From Erysipelotrichaceae bacterium (GTDB lineage Bacteria > Bacillota_I > Bacilli_A > Erysipelotrichales > Erysipelotrichaceae), in assembly GCA_017405785.1 (NCBI GenBank), contig JAFQZR010000027.1:1-64000 (forward strand): 64,000 nt of DNA, read 5' to 3'. A program made the translations under genes and the position numbers. Each line of letters opens with the position of its first letter. Position 1 is the stretch's first letter. Below are positions 43,054-51,642 of this stretch, piece by piece. The notes beneath the pieces are model-generated. The model was not told the origin of the DNA, did no database searches, and was given only the letters and a program-made list of their open reading frames with translations.

Positions 43054-43350
43054 TTGAGCGAATTATTAGAAACAAATGAAAAGATAACTGATGAAAGAAT
43101 CGATCACGTCAAGAAGATCATCAGCCATTTAAGACCTTATATCATGGGTGACGGCGGTGATATTGAGTTTGTATCCCTGGAAGATGACATCGTCTATGTC
43201 AGACTGCTGGGTGCCTGTGTCGGCTGCTCACTGATTGACGTAACTCTGAATAACGGTATCAAGAACTGGATCATGGAAGAGATCCCGACCATTACGGATG
43301 TCATCATGGTTCAGGATACTGTTGATAACTCTGACCTGTTCAGTTTCTGA
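43054..43350 (+). CDS. NifU C-terminal (Nfu) domain iron-sulfur carrier
   Basis: 98 residues from the TTG at 43054 (AGAGGTGA eight bases upstream; a GTG at 43045 would overlap yuiD). The Nfu domain motif IMGDGGDIEFVSL and the cluster-ligating CVGC are present. Nfu proteins deliver [4Fe-4S] clusters, and IspH in this window is a possible client. A terminator follows directly. Confidence 0.88.
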   Translation: MSELLETNEKITDERIDHVKKIISHLRPYIMGDGGDIEFVSLEDDIVYVRLLGACVGCSLIDVTLNNGIKNWIMEEIPTITDVIMVQDTVDNSDLFSF

Positions 43351-43378
43351 TGCCTGTCGTATAGATGGGCTTTCTTTT
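43350..43378 (+). terminator. Terminator of yuiD-nfu
   Basis: GCCTGTC GTATA GATGGGC (two wobble pairs) followed by TTTCTTTTT. Confidence 0.65.
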
Positions 43379-43386
43379 TAAAGCAT

Positions 43387-44190
43387 ATGTTCGGATATCT
43401 CATATACAATGACGCTGACGGCAGCGAAAACGACAAGAAAACATATCAGGACTGTTACTGCGGCTTATGCAACAGACTGTATTTTAACTATGGCAATCTA
43501 GGCCGTAATACTCTTTCCTATGACCTGACTTTTGTCAATATTCTGCTCAATGCGTTATACTCCCCTTCTTATACCCGCGGGGAAGAAAGATGTCTGATAC
43601 ATCCTGTTAAAAAACACACCTACTGCTACAGTGACATCACTGATTACTGCTGCGACATAAACATTCTTCTGTCATACTATCATTTTCTGGATGACTGGAA
43701 CGATGATCATAACCGCAAGGCCAGATCTCTGGCCGATAAACTGCAGCCTGCGTATAGAAAAATCAAAGACAAGTATCCTGAGAAAGTTGAAACTGTCGAA
43801 AGATGCCTTTCAGCCATTACGGACATGGAAAAGCACAATGTTCTCAATCCGGACGGACCGTGCAATCTTTTCGGCGAACTGATGGCCCGGATCCTCGATT
43901 ATAAAGACAGTGATATCTCCGAAAAAGTAAAAGCCATGGGCTATCATCTGGGTCGCTTCATCTATCTCATGGATGCCTACATGGATTTCAAGGACGATAT
44001 CAGAAAAGAACGTTATAACCCTCTGATAAAGATGGATCTTAACGATGTTCCTGACATTCTGGAAAACATCATGGCCCAATGCTGTCTGGTGTATGAGGAA
44101 TTGCCAGTAAGCGAATTTAAAAGTATACTTGATAATGTCCTGTATTGCGGCGTATGGACCCGGTACAGTAACGGAAAGGATAAGAAATGA
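43387..44190 (+). CDS. DUF5685 family protein
   Basis: 267 residues. N-terminal MFGYL and the YCGLCNRL motif, a later [17 protein letters not shown], and [12 protein letters not shown] fit DUF5685. The overall composition is helical, with DDW and DAYMDFKDD acidic motifs resembling the layout of helical prenyl-transferase-like or ferritin-like bundles, but no function is known. Several Cys are conserved. No ribosome site precedes the ATG. It overlaps the J-domain gene by 4 bases, so the two are coupled. Confidence 0.8.
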   Translation: MFGYLIYNDADGSENDKKTYQDCYCGLCNRLYFNYGNLGRNTLSYDLTFVNILLNALYSPSYTRGEERCLIHPVKKHTYCYSDITDYCCDINILLSYYHFLDDWNDDHNRKARSLADKLQPAYRKIKDKYPEKVETVERCLSAITDMEKHNVLNPDGPCNLFGELMARILDYKDSDISEKVKAMGYHLGRFIYLMDAYMDFKDDIRKERYNPLIKMDLNDVPDILENIMAQCCLVYEELPVSEFKSILDNVLYCGVWTRYSNGKDKK

Positions 44191-44882
44191 GAGACCCCTA
44201 TGAAGTACTGGAGGTTAGCAGAAATGCAACGGAAGAAGAGATAACCAAGGCATACCGCCGACTGGCCAAGAAGTACCATCCCGATCTCAATCCGAATAAT
44301 GAAGAGGCAGCCAGGAAGATGGCTGAGGTTAATGCTGCCTATGACATGATCAAAGCCGGTAACTATGATTATCAGCAGACCCAGCAGCAACAGCAGCAGC
44401 AGACTTACGGCAACCCTTCAGGACAGCAGTACTACAGTTACGGTCCTTTCAGTTTCTATGACTTTACGGGTTTCTATCAGCGACAGCAGAATGCCTATAA
44501 CGGTTTTACGGATTATGACAATGTCAGAGCTTTTATCAATAACGGTGCCTACAGAGAAGCGTTAAGCATACTGGCGGGCATTCAGTACCGCAATGCCGAA
44601 TGGTATTATCTGAGTGCCTATGCCAACTACATGCTCAATAACCGTGTTACGGCGCTGGAACATGCCCAGCAGGCTGTTAGACTGGAGCCTGACAATTACT
44701 CCTACCAACAATTGCTGGATGTCATAAGAAGCGGTCGAACGGCCTATCAGAACCGCCGCCGCGTCTACCGTGCACCGACATCAGCCAGCAGACTGTGTCT
44801 GGCTTACTTCATACTTAATCTGCTTTTCACCCTTTTCGGAGGAAGAGGCTGCTGGTATCTGCCGTGGTGCTTCTTCTGGTAG
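44187..44882 (+). CDS. J-domain membrane-anchored co-chaperone with a polyglutamine stretch
   Basis: 231 residues. Residues 1-65 are a J domain with HPD in [11 protein letters not shown] Gln-rich stretch (about 61-72, TQQQQQQQT) and a Tyr/Gly-rich linker follow, then a helical TPR-like part (about 110-185) and a C-terminal hydrophobic segment (about 205-228). It lacks the zinc and substrate domains of DnaJ, so it would recruit DnaK to a specific site, perhaps the membrane. Coupled to DUF5685, a recurrent neighbour in Bacillota. Confidence 0.85.
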   Translation: MRDPYEVLEVSRNATEEEITKAYRRLAKKYHPDLNPNNEEAARKMAEVNAAYDMIKAGNYDYQQTQQQQQQQTYGNPSGQQYYSYGPFSFYDFTGFYQRQQNAYNGFTDYDNVRAFINNGAYREALSILAGIQYRNAEWYYLSAYANYMLNNRVTALEHAQQAVRLEPDNYSYQQLLDVIRSGRTAYQNRRRVYRAPTSASRLCLAYFILNLLFTLFGGRGCWYLPWCFFW

Positions 44883-44900
44883 TTTCAGGAGGTTTCGGAT

Positions 44901-45311
44901 ATGACAAAGTTTATGAAAAAATATGCTCAATTCATGACAGGAAGATACGGAGTCGATGACCTGTTCTATTTCCTGATGGCCCTTGTTCTGATTACCGGGT
45001 TATTTCCGGCCTTCATTCTGAAAAACGGACTTTCCCTGGTCAGATGGATCATTTTCGCTTTTGGCCTTTTCCGTTATTTTTCAAAGAACATTCAGGCCAG
45101 ACAGAAGGAAAACATGTGGTTCATGAAATGGTTCCGTCCGATCAAGAAGGAACTGAAATTCCGGTTTACCCGCATCAGATACATCAAGACTTACAGATAC
45201 CGCAGATGCCCGCACTGCCATCAGCAGCTGCGTCTGCCTATCAACAAGGGCAAACATACCGTTGTATGCCCTAGCTGCAATAAGGAATTCAACGTAAACA
45301 TTTTATTCTAG
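44901..45311 (+). CDS. Membrane protein with C-terminal zinc ribbon
   Basis: 136 residues. Two membrane helices (about 20-40 and 45-60), a basic linker, and a C-terminal CPHC-X15-18-CPSC zinc ribbon (about 104-128). The family is unknown to me. It lies 18 bp after the J-domain gene with a GGAGG site, and 1 bp before the CCA-adding enzyme gene. It may work with the J-domain protein at the membrane (inference). Confidence 0.72.
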   Translation: MTKFMKKYAQFMTGRYGVDDLFYFLMALVLITGLFPAFILKNGLSLVRWIIFAFGLFRYFSKNIQARQKENMWFMKWFRPIKKELKFRFTRIRYIKTYRYRRCPHCHQQLRLPINKGKHTVVCPSCNKEFNVNILF

Positions 45312-45312
45312 T

Positions 45313-46638
45313 ATGGAAATAAAGATCACTGAAGATATCGCTGCCATCTTTGAACGTTTCGCCTCATCAGACTATGAGGCTTTTCTGGTTGGCGGCTGTG
45401 TCCGTGATGCCTTAATGGGACTTACACCTCACGACTATGACTTTACCACCAACGCAACCCCGCAGCAGGTTCATGAAGTTTTCTCCGATTATCACATTAT
45501 CGATACCGGCATCAAGCACGGTACGGTTACTCTGATGGTCAACCATGAACCGTATGAGATTACCACTTACCGCAAAGAAACCGGTTATGACGATCACCGT
45601 CATCCCAACAGCGTTTCCTATTCCCAAACACTTTATGAAGATCTGGTAAGAAGAGACTTTACCATAAATGCCATGGCCTACAGTCCGGAAAGCGGACTTG
45701 TCGATTACTTTGGCGGCGTAAGCGATCTTAACAATGGCATACTGCGCTGTGTGGGCGTACCGGATGAACGTTTTGAAGAAGATGCCCTGCGCATCTTAAG
45801 AGCCCTGCGCTTTGCGGGAAGACTGAACCTGAAGATCGAGGAAGAAACCGAAAAAGCCTTATTCAGTAAGGCCGGACTTCTCAGATATGTTTCCGTTGAA
45901 AGGATTGCCGCCGAATTCAACGAGATCCTCTGCTATGAAAATGCCGAATACTATCTGGACAGATACAGAGACATTATTGCCGTATTTCTGCCGGAAATTA
46001 CCGTGATGTTTGACTTTGACCACAACAGCCGCTATCACTGCTATGACATCTGGCATCATACTCTTAAGGTCGTAGAGAATGTTCCGCAGGAACCGATCAT
46101 CAGATGGACTGCCCTACTCCATGACAGCGGCAAGCCGGTCGTTGCCCAAGAAGGCAAAGACGGTCATCTCCATTACATCGGCCACGCTGAACAGTCATAC
46201 AGGATCGCCACGGAAGTCATGGAAAGACTGCATTATGATAATAAAACATCAAAAGCTGTCTGCCAGCTGGTCAGAGAACATGATTACATATTCAACAATG
46301 ACGGGAAAATCAGAATGTTACTATCTAAGTATGATCTGGAGTTTGTGACCAGACTGATCCAGCTGCAAAGAGCTGATAACCTGGCCCATGCCCCTGAGTT
46401 CATCAGAGATGATGCCATTTACGATGAGCTTCTCAGAAAGGCTGAGGAATTCAGCCATGATATCCTGCATCTGAGCGATCTGCGGATCGATGGCAACGAT
46501 CTTAAGGAAATAGGTATCACAGGTCCTTCCATTGGTTATTGCCTTGACAGAGCCTTTAAAATGGTCTTACAGGGCAAGATCGCAAACCAGCGTGAGGAAT
46601 TGCTGAAATACGTATCATCACTCAAATTAAGCAAGTAA
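45313..46638 (+). CDS. cca: CCA tRNA nucleotidyltransferase
   Basis: 441 residues. Class II nucleotidyltransferase: LVGGCVRDALMG (about 24-35), catalytic DYDFT, RRDFTINAMAY, EEDALRILRALRFAGRL, and a C-terminal HD domain (LLHDSGKP). It builds or repairs the 3' CCA end of tRNAs. The encoded CCA on tRNA-His suggests a repair role for some tRNAs. It starts 1 bp after the zinc-ribbon gene without its own ribosome site, so translation is probably coupled. Confidence 0.92.
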   Translation: MEIKITEDIAAIFERFASSDYEAFLVGGCVRDALMGLTPHDYDFTTNATPQQVHEVFSDYHIIDTGIKHGTVTLMVNHEPYEITTYRKETGYDDHRHPNSVSYSQTLYEDLVRRDFTINAMAYSPESGLVDYFGGVSDLNNGILRCVGVPDERFEEDALRILRALRFAGRLNLKIEEETEKALFSKAGLLRYVSVERIAAEFNEILCYENAEYYLDRYRDIIAVFLPEITVMFDFDHNSRYHCYDIWHHTLKVVENVPQEPIIRWTALLHDSGKPVVAQEGKDGHLHYIGHAEQSYRIATEVMERLHYDNKTSKAVCQLVREHDYIFNNDGKIRMLLSKYDLEFVTRLIQLQRADNLAHAPEFIRDDAIYDELLRKAEEFSHDILHLSDLRIDGNDLKEIGITGPSIGYCLDRAFKMVLQGKIANQREELLKYVSSLKLSK

Positions 46639-46639
46639 A

Positions 46640-46668
46640 AAGGTCTCGGTTGAGACCTTGTTTTTTTT
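46640..46668. terminator. Bidirectional terminator between convergent genes
   Basis: AAGGTCTC GGTT GAGACCTT, 8-bp stem, with T8 on the plus side and T5 on the minus side. Confidence 0.85.
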
Positions 46669-48475
46669 ATTCACCGTTACCGGTATTCTCTTGTCCGGAG
46701 CCGTTTTCACCAGGGTTGTTTGAAACATTCTCCCATTCAGATGAATTGTCTTCAGTCTGAGTATTATTCTCATTCTGATTACTGTTTTCATTCTGGTTGT
46801 TATTCTCGCCCTGATTATTGTTCTCGCCCTGATTGTTGTTATCCGGATTATCAGGAACGGTAGGACTTAATTCCCTTATGGCCGTAACGACATTGAGTCC
46901 GTTATCTGATTCAGAATAGGTTATCTCATACATCGTGCCTTCAGTTAAAAACGGTACGATGCTTTCGTTGGCGCTGAACGGAATCTTGAACTTTTCATCA
47001 TAAGTGGAGATAACATACATGACACCGGTATCCTTGGTAATTGACTTTATCTCGATGATGGAGGTCTTTGTGTCCTTGTCACCGCTTGGATCAGGATCAA
47101 CTGACGGATCAGGTTCCGGAGTAACCCCGCCGTTCATCATCTTGAGATATTCATTAGCCGCATATTTGATGCCGTAAGAAGCATCGGTAACACTGACCTT
47201 CTGATAGTTCTGTACGTCAACAAAGGCATACATCTTAACAAGTCCGCCGGCATCCTTAAGTGACAGAAGATACGTCGGTCTTCCATCCAGACAGATCAGT
47301 AACGGGAATGTTGATGTGTAATTCTTTTCCTGGACCTGTCCTAATGCGGAATCCATGGCACCGTATTCCTCAGCGCCCGGTACGGCATAGTAGAAGGCCT
47401 GATGAGTACGCAGGTTCACCATGACGAAGCCGATGTTGCTTTCATCGGAAGCGATGGATGTAATGCCGGTATACATGTAGACATCATCCTTGTTGGTAAT
47501 ATACGTGTAACCGTCAGTGCACTGGACAACACCTTTCTGGGCAAACTGTGAGTTCACATATCCGCCCTGATACATGCCCCAGTCATTGATTTCCTGAGTT
47601 ACCAGATGAGCGTCATAGACATTGTCGATCCAGGTTGGTACTTCCCCTACCTTATATCTCTGCATTTCACCGGTGATGGCGTTGCAGACGATGACTCCGT
47701 CAACTCTAGGCATGATGTTGACCCACTTGTACTGCAGGGTCTGGATCACCCAGTATGGATTGCCCTGTTCGTCAAGTTCAAAGGCTGTATCTCCCAGAAT
47801 GCAGAATGGATTGTTAAGCTGTACATGACGGTGCAGATTGTCAAGCAGATATGCTGATTCCAGATATTTGATTCCCTTTGCGGTTCTGACAACTTCGGCA
47901 TCGCCTGTTGTGGTATCAACAATTACATATCCCGCCGTACCTTCCCTGTTGGAGAAGTACTTATAGAAGTCACGGTGATCCAGAGGTGTTACTCTGACAA
48001 TCTGACCCTTGTAGTTTATCAGTGAATACTCATCGTTAATGACAAACTGGGATACCAGATCAGGTATCTGACCTACTACTCTGTCGCCGACTTTCTGTGA
48101 TGAAGCCTTATCCAGCAAAGGAAGATTATCGAAATCAACCTCGGTAATGTCCTGTTCGAATGAAGAATCATAGACTTCGATTCTGCTGGCATATGCCTTG
48201 GAAGAAGTGACCGGTGAAACCAGCACCATTCCTCCGAAGAATACGGCAGCACCCAGGATCAGTATCAGTAACGGCCACAGTGACTTGCCTTTGTTGAAGC
48301 CTTTTTTCAGAGCAGCTTTCTGAATCAGAAAATACAGCGGCAGAATAATGGCCGGCGTGAAAAAGATCCAGAACTGCAGAGAACTGACATTGATTGGCGG
48401 TAATATAACTAAATAAGCAACTGCCCAACCTATGATCCACAGAACACAGGTTACGATAGATAATCTCTTAAACAT
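46667..48475 (-). CDS. Large membrane protein with Asn-rich repeat tail
   Basis: 602 residues. Three membrane helices (about 5-25, 32-50, 66-88), a large extracytoplasmic domain (about 95-455), a Pro/Asp linker, a small beta domain (about 475-545) and a C-terminal low-complexity tail with tandem NNQGE / NNQNE repeats (about 553-590). I do not recognise the central domain. Its repeated NTTTGDAEVV- and ITGEMQRYKVGE-like segments hint at PepSY-type folds, but this is weak. The exposed, hydrophilic repeat tail suggests contact with the cell wall. GGAGTGATG precedes the ATG, with TATAAT about 25 bases upstream. Confidence 0.7.
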   Translation of the reverse strand: MFKRLSIVTCVLWIIGWAVAYLVILPPINVSSLQFWIFFTPAIILPLYFLIQKAALKKGFNKGKSLWPLLILILGAAVFFGGMVLVSPVTSSKAYASRIEVYDSSFEQDITEVDFDNLPLLDKASSQKVGDRVVGQIPDLVSQFVINDEYSLINYKGQIVRVTPLDHRDFYKYFSNREGTAGYVIVDTTTGDAEVVRTAKGIKYLESAYLLDNLHRHVQLNNPFCILGDTAFELDEQGNPYWVIQTLQYKWVNIMPRVDGVIVCNAITGEMQRYKVGEVPTWIDNVYDAHLVTQEINDWGMYQGGYVNSQFAQKGVVQCTDGYTYITNKDDVYMYTGITSIASDESNIGFVMVNLRTHQAFYYAVPGAEEYGAMDSALGQVQEKNYTSTFPLLICLDGRPTYLLSLKDAGGLVKMYAFVDVQNYQKVSVTDASYGIKYAANEYLKMMNGGVTPEPDPSVDPDPSGDKDTKTSIIEIKSITKDTGVMYVISTYDEKFKIPFSANESIVPFLTEGTMYEITYSESDNGLNVVTAIRELSPTVPDNPDNNNQGENNNQGENNNQNENSNQNENNTQTEDNSSEWENVSNNPGENGSGQENTGNGE

Positions 48476-48544
48476 TTAGCATCACTCCGTTCGCCATAAT
48501 TATAACACATACTTTATAAATTAAAAGCGAACCCATCATTTCAC

Positions 48545-48572
48545 ACAAAAAGGAATCAGCGATTCCTTTTTT
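48545..48572 (-). terminator. Terminator of the F420-ligase-like gene
   Basis: Minus strand: AAGGAATC GCT GATTCCTT then TTTG. Confidence 0.75.
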
Positions 48573-48583
48573 CCGTGTTTGAA

Positions 48584-49774
48584 CTATTCTGTAGTAAAGT
48601 TATCGAAATAACCCTGAACCAGAACGACCGGAGTTCCCTTGTCGCCTGATCCGCTGGTCAGATCGCATAATGAACCGATCAGGTCGGTAAGCTGACGAGG
48701 AGTGGTTCCTTCAGCTTCCATCTTGCCAACCAGAGAGCCGTCCTTGGCTCTGATTCTTTCTTCAATGGCCTTCTTGAGGGTTTCACCTGACAGATCAGCG
48801 AAGTCATTGTCAGCCAGATACTTCAGCTTCAGTTCGTTTGGTGTGCCCTGTAAGCCGGCAGTTGAAGCCGGTGATACAACAGGGTCAGCCAGTTCCCAGA
48901 TCTTGCCGACAGGATCCTTAAAGGCTCCATCGCCATAGACCATTACTTCAACATGCTTTCCGGTCTTTTCCAGGATAGTCTGCTGAATGGTTTCAACCAG
49001 ATCAGTGCAGTCTCTCGGGAATAGCTTTACAGTGTCCTCATTAGCCTTATTTGAGCCTAACAGACCATATTTCTCATTGTAGCCAGAATCACCGACAGGT
49101 GCGGTATTCAGGTCATCCATGGAATAGACATTGGCGCCGTATTCCTGCAGAATCCTCTTTGTTCTCTTTCTGGTATGGATGTCGCAGTTGATGACGTTGT
49201 AAGTGTATTTCAGAATGTCAGTAGCATGGTTGGCAAAGACAACTTCAACATCACAGCCTGTTTCCTTGATGACATCGCAATAGTACTGAACATAGTCAAC
49301 ACCGGTGAACGGATGTCTGTTTTCACCGAACAGTTCTCTGTACTGTTCCAGTGACAGAACGGTTGAATAAGGATTGATTCTCTTTTCGTCAAGCTGGTCT
49401 TCCGTTAACAGCTGGTTTCCTACTTCATCGCGCGGATAAGATAACATCAGCACGATCTTTCTGCAGCCCTTGGCAATGCCTCTTAAACAGATGGCAAATC
49501 TGTTGCGGGATAATATCGGGAATATGACACCGACAGTGTCTCCTCCCAGCTTGTTTCTGACATCAGCGGCAATGTCATCAACACTGATGTAGTTACCCTG
49601 GCTTCTGGCCACAACTGATTCGGTAATGGCGATTACATCTCTGTCTCTGAGCTTGAAGCCTTCGCTTTCAGCGGCTTCCAGTACGCTGTTTACAACGATG
49701 TCAGCCAGGTTATCACCTTCTCTGACAATTGGGCATCTGATACCCATTGATACGGTTCCAATTCTTCTGGTCAT
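48584..49774 (-). CDS. Coenzyme F420-0:L-glutamate ligase-like protein
   Basis: 396 residues. Resembles the F420_ligase family (CofE/FbiB N-terminal type): IRCPIVREGDNLADIV near the N-terminus, VIAITESVVARSQGNYI, and a later GDGAFKDPVGKIWELADP. Archaeal CofE adds glutamates to F420-0. Nothing else in the window suggests F420 biosynthesis, and most Bacillota lack it, so the true amino-acid ligation target here is unknown. The family also occurs in Clostridia and Erysipelotrichia as a stand-alone gene. AGAAAGGG lies before the ATG. It is monocistronic. Confidence 0.75.
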   Translation of the reverse strand: MTRRIGTVSMGIRCPIVREGDNLADIVVNSVLEAAESEGFKLRDRDVIAITESVVARSQGNYISVDDIAADVRNKLGGDTVGVIFPILSRNRFAICLRGIAKGCRKIVLMLSYPRDEVGNQLLTEDQLDEKRINPYSTVLSLEQYRELFGENRHPFTGVDYVQYYCDVIKETGCDVEVVFANHATDILKYTYNVINCDIHTRKRTKRILQEYGANVYSMDDLNTAPVGDSGYNEKYGLLGSNKANEDTVKLFPRDCTDLVETIQQTILEKTGKHVEVMVYGDGAFKDPVGKIWELADPVVSPASTAGLQGTPNELKLKYLADNDFADLSGETLKKAIEERIRAKDGSLVGKMEAEGTTPRQLTDLIGSLCDLTSGSGDKGTPVVLVQGYFDNFTTE

Positions 49775-49844
49775 AGTAGTTTTTCCCTTTCTAGTCAGTC
49801 AAAAACACTATTAAATTTTAGTACAAAACGGCTTTCACCGCAAT

Positions 49845-49868
49845 AAAAAATGACTGAGAAATCAGCCA
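49845..49868 (-). terminator. Terminator of the Nudix gene
   Basis: Minus strand: TGGCTGA TTTC TCAGTCA (one wobble) followed by TTTTTTA. Confidence 0.72.
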
Positions 49869-50419
49869 TCCTTCAGGTTCTTTTTTATAAAATCATACAG
49901 TTTGTTATAGATGTGTTCGTTGAACCATTTTTCATTGGAAACAGAGGTCATCATCTCCAGCGGAAACCACTTTACGCCACTGTTCTCATCCGGCTTTATC
50001 TTCAGAGGTTCATCACTGTCAGCCTCCAGCAGATAGGTAATATTGTAGTGCAGGTGGCCTGAAACATACCTGCCTCTTTTTATGTGTCCGGCAACGGTCA
50101 GAATCTCCAGTGAAATGATATCATCGCTGATGAATTCCACTTTTTGAAGTCCGGATTCTTCTCTGATTTCCTTCAGAATGACTTCCTTAGGATCAGGATT
50201 ACCGTCCAGATGCCCGCCCATCCAGCTCCAGGAATCATAGATATTATGATATACAAACAGGAACTGGTCTCTCTGATGATTCAAAACTATGCCCGACACG
50301 GTAAAATGACCGGGATCTTCCCTGTTTATCCGGGGTTCTCTGGCCAGCTGGAGCATTATTGCCTTATCTCTTATTTCCTGTTCGTTAACAGGTATGTAGT
50401 TTCGGATAATATCGTACAT
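49862..50419 (-). CDS. Nudix hydrolase
   Basis: 185 residues. The Nudix box is complete, from GHLDGNPDPKEVILKEIREESGL (about 70-92), with the catalytic REUxEE core. The fold would hydrolyse a nucleoside diphosphate linked to another moiety; the substrate is not predictable. The start at 50419 has no Shine-Dalgarno site but lies six bases after a TAGAAT box. It is divergent from the RluA-type gene, which has the same arrangement. Confidence 0.88.
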   Translation of the reverse strand: MYDIIRNYIPVNEQEIRDKAIMLQLAREPRINREDPGHFTVSGIVLNHQRDQFLFVYHNIYDSWSWMGGHLDGNPDPKEVILKEIREESGLQKVEFISDDIISLEILTVAGHIKRGRYVSGHLHYNITYLLEADSDEPLKIKPDENSGVKWFPLEMMTSVSNEKWFNEHIYNKLYDFIKKNLKDG

Positions 50420-50454
50420 ACTTCAATTCTACTGCTTACAGTCATAATTGAAAA
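50420..50454 (-). promoter_or_regulatory. Promoter of the Nudix gene (candidate leaderless start)
   Basis: Minus strand: TTTTCA (50454-50449), 17-bp spacer, TAGAAT (50431-50426), six bases, ATG (50419). Confidence 0.5.
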
Positions 50455-50467
50455 CAGAAAAGACCAG

Positions 50468-50496
50468 TGGTCAGAGAATAACGCATAAACTATAAT
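50468..50496 (+). promoter_or_regulatory. Promoter of the RluA-type gene (candidate near-leaderless start)
   Basis: TGGTCA (50468-50473), 17-bp spacer, TATAAT (50491-50496), eight bases, ATG (50505). A start 6-7 bases past the -10 leaves at most a two-base leader, and there is no Shine-Dalgarno site. Confidence 0.5.
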
Positions 50497-50504
50497 GTTG
50501 GTAT

Positions 50505-51389
50505 ATGATACGAACTTTTGAATATGTCATTAATATATCGCAAACCGTCAAGCGGTTTCTGCTGAAAAACGGCTATTCCAAGAAATGTCTGTCTTTTCTT
50601 AAGAGTCACAACGGAGTGATCCTTAACGGCAGTCCTGTTTTCATGACGGCTGAAATGAAAGAAAATGATGTACTTAAGATCGTATTTGATGAAAGCGAAG
50701 ACAATTCAATGGTTGTTGATACATGCATACCTTTGGACATTGTTTATGAAGATGAGGACATCATCGTTGTCAACAAGCAGGCTGGATTACCTGTCCATCC
50801 AAGTTATGACAACTTCACCCATACCCTGGCCAACCGGCTGTCGTATTACTACCACATTCAGAATGAAACGTATGTTAACCGCTGCATTACCCGCCTGGAC
50901 AGCGACACTTCCGGCTTTGTCTTATTAGCCCGCAATCCCTACAGCAGTGCCCTACTTTCCGACATGCTGAGAAACAAGGAGATTCACAAGCAGTATACAG
51001 CTATCGTTTCCGGTAACTTTACGGAAACAAACGGTACCGTAAATAAACCGATCTACCGCCCTTCTCTGGACAGCGTTAAAAGAGCTGTCGCTGAAAATAC
51101 TGAGGGTCATGAGGCAATTACCGATTATGAGGTCATAAAACAGGTACCGGGAGCATCCCTGCTGCATATAGATACCAGAACAGGCCGAACTCACCAGATC
51201 AGAGTTCACATGGCGTACATTGGTCACCCTTTGCTGGGAGACAGACTGTATAATCCTTGCCCGGATACCATGCCTCGACAGTGCCTGCATGTCAGCTGGC
51301 TGGCCTTCAGACACCCGATAAAAAAAGAACTGATGGAATTCAGCTCACCTATACCTGAAGATATGAAAATGACGGAACTAACTGATTAG
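50505..51389 (+). CDS. RluA family pseudouridine synthase
   Basis: 294 residues. An N-terminal S4-like region (about 10-70) precedes the catalytic domain with CITRLDSDTSGFVL (catalytic Asp in RLD, about 129), GRTHQIRVHM and LLGDRLY. This is a second copy beside the RluD-type enzyme at 4448; the two differ enough to have different rRNA or tRNA targets. Its stop lies in the 3' arm of a terminator. Confidence 0.88.
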   Translation: MIRTFEYVINISQTVKRFLLKNGYSKKCLSFLKSHNGVILNGSPVFMTAEMKENDVLKIVFDESEDNSMVVDTCIPLDIVYEDEDIIVVNKQAGLPVHPSYDNFTHTLANRLSYYYHIQNETYVNRCITRLDSDTSGFVLLARNPYSSALLSDMLRNKEIHKQYTAIVSGNFTETNGTVNKPIYRPSLDSVKRAVAENTEGHEAITDYEVIKQVPGASLLHIDTRTGRTHQIRVHMAYIGHPLLGDRLYNPCPDTMPRQCLHVSWLAFRHPIKKELMEFSSPIPEDMKMTELTD

Positions 51390-51405
51390 TTCCGTCATCA
51401 TTTCT
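51371..51405 (+). terminator. Terminator overlapping the RluA-type stop codon
   Basis: GACGGAACTAA CTGA TTAGTTCCGTC, an 11-bp perfect stem, then ATCATTTCT. The TAG stop is in the second arm. Confidence 0.65.
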
Positions 51406-51580
51406 CTGCCGGTTCCCACTTGCAGCGTACCGGTGAAACGATGAGTCCTTCTTTCTTCAATACGGCAAAGACTTTGTCGACCACCTTACGGTCAAGTCCG
51501 GTCAGTTCAGCTACCTTTCCGGCATTTACCGGTTCACCGAACTTCTTCATGGCTTCCAGAACGATATCCTTTGGTTCCAT
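51398..51580 (-). CDS. Small winged-helix protein
   Basis: 60 residues, nearly all one helix-turn-helix/winged-helix: IVLEAMKKFGEPVNAGKVAELTGLDRKVVDKVFAVLKKEGLIVSP. It resembles small MarR- or Rrf2-like stand-alone wings. AGGAG eight bases upstream selects the ATG at 51580 rather than the GTG at 51586. The role is unknown, but DNA binding is likely. Confidence 0.72.
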   Translation of the reverse strand: MEPKDIVLEAMKKFGEPVNAGKVAELTGLDRKVVDKVFAVLKKEGLIVSPVRCKWEPAEK

Positions 51581-51642
51581 ATTCACATCTCCTTCACCTT
51601 TATGATATTCGATAAATACCTGATTTACAAATCAATTGCCAG

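Noticed and set aside
44370-44405. CAG-type repeat expansion
   Set aside because: A short run of Gln codons in the J-domain protein; within normal variation for linkers and not a long pure repeat.
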